Assembly (NCBI GenBank): GCA_041745395.1
Contig: JBGTIZ010000328.1
Location: 1-12,365 of the forward strand
Direction of reading: 5' to 3'
Length of the DNA: 12,365 nucleotides
From: Hadersleviella sp041745395
GTDB lineage: Bacteria; Chloroflexota; Anaerolineae; Promineifilales; Promineifilaceae
The notes below the pieces were generated by a model, which saw only the letters and a program-made list of their open reading frames with translations, ran no database searches and was not told the origin of the DNA. Positions 7,124-12,365 of this stretch are shown one piece after another (positions within the stretch are counted from its first letter, which is position 1; every line of letters starts with the position of its first letter). Made by a program: the position numbers and the translations under genes.

Positions 7124-7308
7124 TTGTGGAGCACACCATGATGTGCCTTACTTGATAGCGCTTACTACCCATGAGTAGCGATGCCCAACAACAATTGGAG
7201 GTGTTCATAGCCCCGACTACCACCAGTTCCATTTTTTCTTCCGTTAGCAAGTCAAATTTGGGTGCAAAACTCAAAACTTATGACGCGATGCGGCTCTAAA
7301 CTCAAGTC
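6983..7308. other. 326-base spacer of decayed insertion sequence behind minE
   Basis: Between minE and the convergent LysM-M23 gene. The left half holds the transposase remnant. The right half (about 7101-7274) has a 57-codon - strand frame with no ATG at its head, described under findings. Its composition is more AT-rich than its neighbours. No intrinsic terminator was seen for minE or for the peptidase gene. Confidence 0.55.
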
Positions 7309-8757
7309 CTAAGGAAAGGCCACTTCTGTCCAGCGCACGGGATTCACGGCCGTGTCATGCACTCTCACATCCCAGTGTAAATGTGGCCCCGTAGACAGCC
7401 CCGTACTGCCCCCCAACCCAATCACCTGCCCTGCCCGCACGGCGTCATTCACGGCCACATTTATCTGCGACAAATGATAATAGGCCGTATAAACCCCCCA
7501 GCCATGATCCAAAATAATCGTTTCCCCGCGCAAATTGAGCGTGCCCACAAAGGCGACCTGCCCATTGGCGGGCGCGGCGATGGGCGTGCCATTTTGCCCC
7601 GCAAAATCAATGCCTGTGTGAAAAATGGTAATGGGTGCGCCATTATAAGAGCGGGCGTCCCCATAGCGGGCGGTCACAATCGTGGGGGAAACGGGCATTT
7701 GGAACGTGCCTTCCCACAGCTTGTCGGGGTTGATTTGGGTAAAAATTTGGCTCAAAAAGGCATCCTCATCGGCGCGAATGTCGGGCTGGTCATCGAGGGG
7801 AATGTTTTGCACGGTGTAGTCGGCGGGGCGCAGATAAAAGTCTTGCCTAAACGGAAACCACGGCCGTGAACTCCCTTCACCGCCTAATGACAACGTGTAA
7901 CGCCCAGGCTCGGCAAACGCATCGAGGCCGACGATAGCCACATGCCCCGTGCCGTCGGGAGCGGGGGCAAAGTGGAGTGACACGGCCGTGTTATTAGGCG
8001 TCAGCAATTCCCCCAGCGGCTCCCCATCTTCCAAATAGTTAACATAAACGGCAAAACTATCGCCTGGCACGGCTGGAAACGGCCCCATCTGCACCGCCAC
8101 CCAGCGACCAGGTAAAAAGCGGTACGGCTCCGCGTCGGCCAGCGGCACGCGCAGGCGTTGGCCGGGGAAAAGGCGCACAGGGTAGCTCAGCCCATTGGCC
8201 TCGGCCAAGACTTGGGGGGCAAGGCCGTACTGGGCGGCCAAGGTTAAAAGGGTGTCCTCGGCCGTGACCAGATGTGGCCGCCCGGTAACGGGCTGGGGCG
8301 TTTCTGACCCCGTTTGGCTGATTACAGTCAGGCGGTCGCCAGCGGCCAGCCCCGTGGCTTGCACAAGCTGATTGACCTGAGCCACGGCCGTGATGGTCGT
8401 GTTATAGCGCAGAGCAATATCCGCCACCGTCTCCCCCATTTGTAGGGTGACGACCAGCGGCACGGGTTCCCCTTCCGCGCCAGGGATGCGTAGCTCTTGC
8501 CCCAAAAAGAGATAAGAGGGGTCATCGATGCCGTTTAGAATTTGCAGGGCTTCGACGGTTGTGCCGTAGAGGGTGGCAATGTAGACCAGCGTCTCCCCTT
8601 CTTGCACGACATGGCGTTGGGGGATAGGCACAGTGGGGGTGGGGTCTGCTTCTTGGGCGGCGGCGGGGTTGGGGGAGAGAGTCCACGGCCGTGTGCCCCC
8701 CCACACCAGTGCCAGAAGCAAGATGAAATTAAAAACAAACCAGCTAAAACGTCGCAT
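7309..8757 (-). CDS. Secreted triple-LysM M23 metallopeptidase
   Basis: A 482-residue exported peptidoglycan hydrolase-type protein. An N-terminal signal (basic MRRF, hydrophobic core about 6-20, AAAQ near 32-35) sends it out. Three LysM units follow: about 49-92 (HVVQEGETLVYIATLYG), 102-147 (VVTLQMGETVADIALRYN) and 162-206 (HLVTAEDTLLTLAAQYG). A beta-rich segment (about 210-345) is unassigned. The C-terminal M23 (LytM/lysostaphin-type) domain (about 365-482) has a complete zinc site: H380 and D384 (HTGIDF), H428 (YYHLS) and H459-L-H461 (PHLHWDV), so it should be active on peptide cross-bridges, not a degenerate EnvC/NlpD-like activator. ATG 8755-8757 is the only start giving the signal sequence; its ribosome site is weak. 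Five CACGGCCGTG palindromes lie in it (7345, 7859, 7981, 8383, 8684). It is convergent with minE and follows a terminator for the upstream regulator gene. Confidence 0.93.
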   Translation of the reverse strand: MRRFSWFVFNFILLLALVWGGTRPWTLSPNPAAAQEADPTPTVPIPQRHVVQEGETLVYIATLYGTTVEALQILNGIDDPSYLFLGQELRIPGAEGEPVPLVVTLQMGETVADIALRYNTTITAVAQVNQLVQATGLAAGDRLTVISQTGSETPQPVTGRPHLVTAEDTLLTLAAQYGLAPQVLAEANGLSYPVRLFPGQRLRVPLADAEPYRFLPGRWVAVQMGPFPAVPGDSFAVYVNYLEDGEPLGELLTPNNTAVSLHFAPAPDGTGHVAIVGLDAFAEPGRYTLSLGGEGSSRPWFPFRQDFYLRPADYTVQNIPLDDQPDIRADEDAFLSQIFTQINPDKLWEGTFQMPVSPTIVTARYGDARSYNGAPITIFHTGIDFAGQNGTPIAAPANGQVAFVGTLNLRGETIILDHGWGVYTAYYHLSQINVAVNDAVRAGQVIGLGGSTGLSTGPHLHWDVRVHDTAVNPVRWTEVAFP

Positions 8758-8790
8758 AAGTCACTTGTCCGAACCCTCCAATGCTCCCCA

Positions 8791-8827
8791 AAACAAAAAA
8801 CCTGACAAGGTTTCCCCCATCAGGTTT
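8791..8827 (-). terminator. Intrinsic terminator for the response regulator gene
   Basis: Arms aaacctga (8798-8805) and tcaggttt (8820-8827) are exact complements with a 14-base loop. On the - strand the stem is followed by a T-rich run (complement of 8791-8800). It lies about 120 bases past the regulator stop and just ahead of the peptidase start. Confidence 0.75.
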
Positions 8828-8851
8828 AGACACTGTTTAGATTAAGCTAAT

Positions 8852-8939
8852 AGCTATAAGCCGTAAGCCGTAAGCTTGTTGAGCGATAACAAGAGGTCGC
8901 GGTTAAAAGCCAGCTTATCGCTTATAGCTTACGGCTTAT
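8852..8939. repeat. Nested inverted repeats (AGCTTATAGCTTACGGC family)
   Basis: ataagccgtaagc (8856-8868) pairs exactly with gcttacggcttat (8927-8939). agctataagc (8852-8861) can also pair with gcttatagct (8920-8929), so two registers compete. An inner hairpin pairs cttgtt (8875-8880) with aacaag (8888-8893). The whole lies between the regulator stop and its terminator and would be transcribed as a long RNA hairpin. Confidence 0.6.
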
Positions 8940-8945
8940 CGCTCC

Positions 8946-9809
8946 CTACAACGCTTCTAGCGCAAGGGCTTGCCGCAGGTTGTCTAAGGTTTTGTACTGG
9001 CCGTTGCTGGCGGATAGCGAGGTCACGCTGACCATCAGCTTATCAGCTTCAGACAGTTGGGACACTTGCTCACGGTCAATGGCTGGGTAAAAGTAGGGCA
9101 CGGCCGGGGACAAGCGCATCTCGCATTTTTTGGCGAGCCGCGAAGCGCGGTCTGCTTTGGTGATAATCAGAAAATCAACGGCGTCTAAATGACCGACAAA
9201 GTTAGATTCCCCGGCCGTGGCTTGCTCCTGCACCGTCTTGGTGAGCATGAGACTGACCGCCCGCGCCACATCGTCCGAAGCGACAAACCCATACCGATTG
9301 CGAAACTGGCTGAGGTTACGAATACCCGCCAGCACAATGCCCCAATCATTGCCTTGGAGCATCGTCTCCAGTTTTTCGCGGACGGGTTCCCCTTCGGGCA
9401 GACCAGTGACGGGGTTGACCATCGCCTGATACTGGGAGCGGCGCAACACATTGCGCACCCGCAGACGCAGCTCCTGCACATCAAACGGCTTGGTGATGTA
9501 ATCCACCGCGCCCAGTTCTAAGCCCGAGAGGCGGTCACTACGCTCCCGCTTTTCGGTCAGAAAGATAACGGGCACGCTCTGGGTTTTGCGCACCTGTCGC
9601 AGACGGCGACACACTTCAAAGCCGTCTATATCAGGTAGACGAATGTCGAGCAAAACGAGGTCAGGACATTTGTCCGTGGCCTGTTTTACGGCGTCTTCCC
9701 CCCAAGAAGCGGTGTCTACTTCGTACCCTTGCACCTTAAAATAGGCACTGAGCATTTCAACTAAATCAACGTCGTCTTCAACAATGAGAATTTGTTTTTT
9801 TTCTGCCAT
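8946..9809 (-). CDS. Response regulator with REC and degenerate GGDEF domain
   Basis: A 287-residue two-component output protein. The REC domain (about 5-122) is complete: acidic pocket E11-D12-D13, phospho-acceptor D55 (LLDIRLPD), T85 and K107 (TKPF). The second domain (about 131-287) begins NPVTGLPEG, echoing the DxLTGLxNR entry of GGDEF domains, but the active-site loop reads LDAVDF (about 208-213) instead of GGDEF, so diguanylate cyclase activity is not expected. It may bind a nucleotide or a partner (inference). There is no histidine kinase in the window, so it is an orphan here. ATG 9809 is preferred because MAEKKQILIVEDD is a normal REC start and a GGGAAAAAGAG sequence lies just upstream; an in-frame GTG at 9851 would add 14 residues. 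Confidence 0.88.
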   Translation of the reverse strand: MAEKKQILIVEDDVDLVEMLSAYFKVQGYEVDTASWGEDAVKQATDKCPDLVLLDIRLPDIDGFEVCRRLRQVRKTQSVPVIFLTEKRERSDRLSGLELGAVDYITKPFDVQELRLRVRNVLRRSQYQAMVNPVTGLPEGEPVREKLETMLQGNDWGIVLAGIRNLSQFRNRYGFVASDDVARAVSLMLTKTVQEQATAGESNFVGHLDAVDFLIITKADRASRLAKKCEMRLSPAVPYFYPAIDREQVSQLSEADKLMVSVTSLSASNGQYKTLDNLRQALALEAL

Positions 9810-9880
9810 AACTCTTTTTCCCAATGGCTTTGTACTTGTTTGCTTACTCACTTACGGGTAACAAAGCCAAATTTAGTGGT

Positions 9881-9904
9881 CAGGAAAGTGCTGTTCGTTT
9901 CCTG
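9881..9904. other. Short hairpin between RluD-like gene and regulator
   Basis: caggaaa (9881-9887) pairs with tttcctg (9898-9904) around a 10-base loop. It lies in the 162-base gap after the pseudouridine synthase stop. No T-run follows on the - strand, so terminator function is doubtful. Confidence 0.3.
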
Positions 9905-9971
9905 TGACTGCTTGTAAACAAAAGCGAGCGATGGAACAACGAGCCAATCATAGCCTTAACAACGCCTATTT

Positions 9972-10910
9972 TCAAATGGTTGCGGTCTCTAATTGGTCAA
10001 GAATTTGCTGAAGGTCAGCGGGGAGCGGGGCGGAGACGGTTTGGGGCATGTCGTCGGCGGGGCGTTGAAATGTAATCGTGGCGGCGTGGAGGAAGTGGCG
10101 TTTGAGTTGGAGGGGTTGTTTGCGACGGCCATAGACGGCGTCGCCGACGATGGGGTAGCCAATATAGGCTAGGTGGACGCGGATTTGGTGGGTGCGCCCG
10201 GTGAGGGGGTAACAGCGGACGAGGGTGTGTGTGCCATAATCCACGGCCGTGTCATAGCGCGTTTGGGCAGGGCGAGCTGTGGCCGAACTGCCCTCGGGGA
10301 TAACCGTCATCAGCTTGCGCTGTTTGCGGTCACGGCCAATGGGCGCGTCAATCAGGGCACGCTCCGGCTTAATCTGCCCTTCGACCAAGGCCACATACGT
10401 TTTTTGCGTGGTACGCGCCTTGAACTGCGCTTGCAAATGGGTCAGGGCGCGGTCATTTTTGGCGACCAAAATCACGCCCGAGGTCTCTTTGTCCAGTCGA
10501 TGCACGATGCCGGGGCGACGTTCGCCGCCCACGTCTAGCACGTCGGGACAGTAATGCAGGACGGCATTGACCAGCGTGCCCGTTTCGTTACCCACGGCCG
10601 GGTGAACAACCATGCCCGCTGGTTTGTTAATCGCCAGCAGGTCATCATCTTCATATAAAATATCGAGCGGAATGTCTTCCGCCAGCAGGTCGGTTTCGGA
10701 CGTGGGGGGGAGCAAGGCCATGACGGATTCACCGCCGAGGACTTTTTGTTTTGATTTCACGGCCGTGTTGTCTACCGTGACCAACTCTTCGGCAATGAGC
10801 CGTTGCCATTGTGCCCGTGATAATTCAGGGTGAACAAGGGCAAGGGCACGGTCTAGGCGTTCGCCGCTCATTTCGGGCGGCAGGGTCAACTGTATTTCTC
10901 GTTTACTCAT
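9972..10910 (-). CDS. rluD: RluA/RluD family 23S rRNA pseudouridine synthase
   Basis: A 312-residue enzyme converting specific uridines to pseudouridine in RNA; RluD itself acts on helix 69 of 23S rRNA, but the exact target here is inferred from family only. An S4 RNA-binding domain covers about 16-75 (ERLDRALALVHPELSRAQWQRLI). The catalytic domain (about 85-300) has INKPAGMVVHP (94-104) and the active-site motif GIVHRLDKETSG (134-145) with catalytic D140. The conserved GRTHQIRVHLAYIGYPIVGD block follows near 238-257. Length matches RluD. The ATG (10908-10910) overlaps the TGA of the upstream small gene in an ATGA arrangement, indicating translational coupling. Two CACGGCCGTG palindromes are present (10242, 10758). 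Confidence 0.94.
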   Translation of the reverse strand: MSKREIQLTLPPEMSGERLDRALALVHPELSRAQWQRLIAEELVTVDNTAVKSKQKVLGGESVMALLPPTSETDLLAEDIPLDILYEDDDLLAINKPAGMVVHPAVGNETGTLVNAVLHYCPDVLDVGGERRPGIVHRLDKETSGVILVAKNDRALTHLQAQFKARTTQKTYVALVEGQIKPERALIDAPIGRDRKQRKLMTVIPEGSSATARPAQTRYDTAVDYGTHTLVRCYPLTGRTHQIRVHLAYIGYPIVGDAVYGRRKQPLQLKRHFLHAATITFQRPADDMPQTVSAPLPADLQQILDQLETATI

Positions 10911-11260
10911 AGGTTTTTCTCAAGGGTTGCACGCACCGTTTGCTCTTGATTTCGTCGTTCGGCGCGTAGATTTTTTTCAAATTGTGATCGTTGTTCTTTT
11001 TCAACTCGTTCGCGCCGTTTGTGCCAGCGGTCTAATTCGCGCTGAAAGCGGCGTTTTTGGCCGCGTTTCTGGCGCATCTGGCGTTGAAGCCGACGAAAGG
11101 CGCGGAAGAGCATGAAGAAAAGGGTAAACACGGCCGTGGTCAGGAGCGAAATAGCCGCCCACAACGTAAACCGCACCCGCGAAGTATCTCCCCACTCCGC
11201 TAATTCGACCTCACGCGGCCGTGACCAATCTGTTTTGTGGAAATTGTATCGTTGGTTCAT
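10907..11260 (-). CDS. Small membrane protein with basic coiled-coil tail (unknown)
   Basis: I do not recognise this 117-residue protein. It has an N-terminal hydrophilic part with FHKTDWSRPREVELAEWGD (about 7-25), one hydrophobic segment (about 31-53, ending FFMLF), then a long Arg/Lys/Gln/Glu-rich helix-forming tail (about 54-117) likely to be cytosolic by the positive-inside rule. Start ATG 11260 is preferred over an in-frame ATG at 11326 because the extra 22 residues (with two YHSPFT copies) are translated from spacer repeat. No clear ribosome site is seen. Its stop overlaps the start of the RluD-type gene by 4 bases. One CACGGCCGTG copy lies in the membrane segment (11129-11138), so it encodes Thr-Ala-Val inside the helix. 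The reading frame is supported by that phase, the coupling and the domain logic, not by homology. Confidence 0.7.
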   Translation of the reverse strand: MNQRYNFHKTDWSRPREVELAEWGDTSRVRFTLWAAISLLTTAVFTLFFMLFRAFRRLQRQMRQKRGQKRRFQRELDRWHKRRERVEKEQRSQFEKNLRAERRNQEQTVRATLEKNL

Positions 11261-11472
11261 GACGGGATAATGGGTGAATGGTGAATGATAAACGGTAAAT
11301 GGTGAATGGTAAACCGAGGCGTTCATTTACCATTCGTAATTGGCAATTTGCCATTTGTAGTTTGGAACAATGGTGAACCGAGGCGTTCATTCACCATTTA
11401 TAATTGGCAATTTACCATTTACCATTTACCATTCAAGAGTATAAGCCGTTTGCCAGAGGTAGCCAAACTGGG
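11261..11472. repeat. Spacer of paired 51-bp hairpin direct repeats
   Basis: Two 51-base copies (11306-11356 and 11370-11420) match at 46 of 51 positions, offset by 64 bases. Each forms a 9-bp hairpin: 11305-11313 with 11326-11334, and 11369-11377 with 11390-11398, flanking an invariant ccgaggcg. Around them are further ggtgaatg/ccatttac units, including a 7-base tandem (ttaccat) at about 11411-11433. This spacer separates the FabH-type gene from the small membrane gene on the same strand. No ORF, promoter or terminator with a T-run was recognised. Confidence 0.7.
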
Positions 11473-12365
11473 CTAACGATCGCTCTCTTCTGACTTGCCC
11501 TTGGGCGGGGGTGGCGGAGGGATTTGCTTACGCTCCTGCCGCTTGCGCTCCGCATCGCGCAGGGTCGCTTCGGGCGTGGGCGAGCCGCCAAGGCGTGCGC
11601 CAATGTCACGTCCCCAACGCCGCATTCGCGCCGCCAAACGGGCGCGCACATAGCGCATTCTTTGCCACTGCTCCAGATACGGCTGTTCTTCGGGCGGGGT
11701 CACATTCCATTTGATGACAATTGCCCCCCAAGACAAACCACCCCCAAAACCAACCAGCACAATGTTGTCATCTGGCTTCAGGTGACGTTCCTCAACCGCT
11801 TCACACAGCGCGAGGGGAATCGAGGCGGCAGACGTGTTGCCCAATCGTTCTAAATTCATGAAAAAGCGTTCTGGTTCGATGCCCAGCTTCTTGGCGGCCG
11901 ATTCGATAATGCGGGAGTTGGCCTGATGGGGCACAATCAAGGCCACATCCTCCAATTTTAGATTGGCTTTGGTCAGCACTTCTTTGATAACTTCGGGCAC
12001 GACGCGCGTGGCAAAGCGAAAAACTTGGCGACCCTGCATCTCAATGACGTTGTGCTTAGCACCATTGGGCGTAAAACCTGGCCCCAGCGGCGGGACGGAA
12101 TTTTGATAAACCTGCGGCAAGTTCAACAAATTACTGCCCGAGCCATCCGAGCGCATCACGGCCGAAAGCACGCCGCCCGGAATGCTCGACCCCTGCAAAA
12201 CGACGGCTCCCGCACCATCCCCAAACAAGATGCACGTTCCCCTATCTTCCCAATCAAGCACCCGCGACATCGTTTCCGCGCCGATGACCACCACGTTTTT
12301 GGCACTGCCGGTGGCGATGGCTTGGGCGGCCATATGCAGGGCATACACAAAACCGGAGCAGGCCG
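11473..12365 (-). CDS. fabH: Beta-ketoacyl-ACP synthase III (FabH), 5' end missing
   Basis: Partial: the coding frame runs off the right edge, so roughly the first 110 residues are absent. FabH condenses acetyl-CoA (or another starter acyl-CoA) with malonyl-ACP to start fatty-acid synthesis. The visible frame begins ACSGFVYALHMA, placing the catalytic Cys codon at 12358-12360. The other two catalytic residues are present: His in VPHQANSRI (codon 11926-11928) and Asn in GNTSAASIPLAL (codon 11836-11838). The glycine-rich block GFGGGLSWGAIVIKW near the usual C-terminus is intact. Beyond it are about 75 extra residues: a basic helix (about YLEQWQRMRYVRARLAARMRR), then a linker and PPPPPPKGKSEESDR. 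Most FabH proteins stop soon after the glycine-rich block, so this tail is unusual. No CACGGCCGTG palindrome occurs in the visible part. Confidence in FabH over the close FabH-like/HMG-CoA-synthase relatives is good but not complete. Confidence 0.92.
   Translation of the reverse strand, partial: ACSGFVYALHMAAQAIATGSAKNVVVIGAETMSRVLDWEDRGTCILFGDGAGAVVLQGSSIPGGVLSAVMRSDGSGSNLLNLPQVYQNSVPPLGPGFTPNGAKHNVIEMQGRQVFRFATRVVPEVIKEVLTKANLKLEDVALIVPHQANSRIIESAAKKLGIEPERFFMNLERLGNTSAASIPLALCEAVEERHLKPDDNIVLVGFGGGLSWGAIVIKWNVTPPEEQPYLEQWQRMRYVRARLAARMRRWGRDIGARLGGSPTPEATLRDAERKRQERKQIPPPPPPKGKSEESDR

Larger units (their letters stand above)
546..11138. repeat. Highly iterated palindrome CACGGCCGTG (ACGGCCGT core)
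   Basis: The 8-bp core ACGGCCGT starts at 547, 685, 1107, 1161, 1590, 1917, 5489, 5687, 5774, 5816, 6973, 7346, 7860, 7982, 8384, 8685, 10243, 10759 and 11130. Seventeen of these 19 (all but 1917 and 6973) extend to the decamer CACGGCCGTG. Random expectation is about 0.2-0.3 octamers and about 0.01-0.02 decamers in this length. All lie within genes, none in spacers. In 16 copies the codons are ACG GCC GTG (Thr-Ala-Val); in 6973, 7860 and 8685 the frame reads Arg-Pro. The span given covers first to last copy; it is not one continuous repeat. Confidence 0.95.

Noticed and set aside
11261..11326. Longer form of the small membrane protein starting at ATG 11326.
   Set aside because: The added 22 residues contain two YHSPFT copies translated from spacer repeats, typical of run-on into non-coding repeat DNA.
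11281..11433. Possible short CRISPR-like array of ggtgaatg/ccatttac units.
   Set aside because: Units are 7-8 bases or 51 bases without unique spacers of constant length, arms are inverted, and no cas gene is present. It fits hairpin spacer repeats.

Overview
The window looks like a bacterial chromosome segment of roughly 55-58% GC (judged by eye), probably from an uncultured Chloroflexota of the Anaerolineae type. That placement is inference. It rests on the mix of a LysM/YkuD L,D-transpeptidase with a proline-rich cytosolic N-terminus, a GAF-PAS-class III cyclase, a LysM-M23 peptidase, a complete minCDE set, and spacers filled with short degenerate palindromic words. No rRNA, tRNA, CRISPR array, prophage or defence island was seen.

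Layout. From 1 to 2540 the + strand carries a short repeat-rich leader, a YigZ/IMPACT-family gene (274-912) and a membrane-anchored L,D-transpeptidase (963-2540). A strong bidirectional terminator (2607-2647) separates these from a convergent GAF-PAS-cyclase gene (2810-4543, - strand). A 561-base spacer full of repeat words leads into minC (5105-5836), minD (5905-6711) and minE (6722-6982) on the + strand. Directly behind minE is a decayed stretch (6983-7308) holding a transposase remnant. From 7309 to the right edge everything is on the - strand: LysM-M23 peptidase, REC/degenerate-GGDEF regulator, RluD-type pseudouridine synthase, a small membrane/coiled-coil protein coupled to it, and the C-terminal two thirds of a FabH-type ketoacyl synthase cut by the window edge just past its catalytic cysteine.

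Functionally the window is mostly housekeeping: division-site placement (MinCDE), cell-wall remodelling (L,D-transpeptidase, M23 peptidase), fatty-acid initiation (FabH), RNA modification (RluD) and two signalling proteins (cyclase, response regulator).

The most striking signal is not a gene. The palindrome CACGGCCGTG occurs 17 times, and its core ACGGCCGT 19 times, against well under one expected by chance. All 19 copies lie inside coding regions, and 16 of 19 are in the same codon phase, giving Thr-Ala-Val. This resembles the cyanobacterial HIP1 phenomenon with a different word. The spacers hold separate families of short hairpin repeats, two of which show compensatory base changes between copies.
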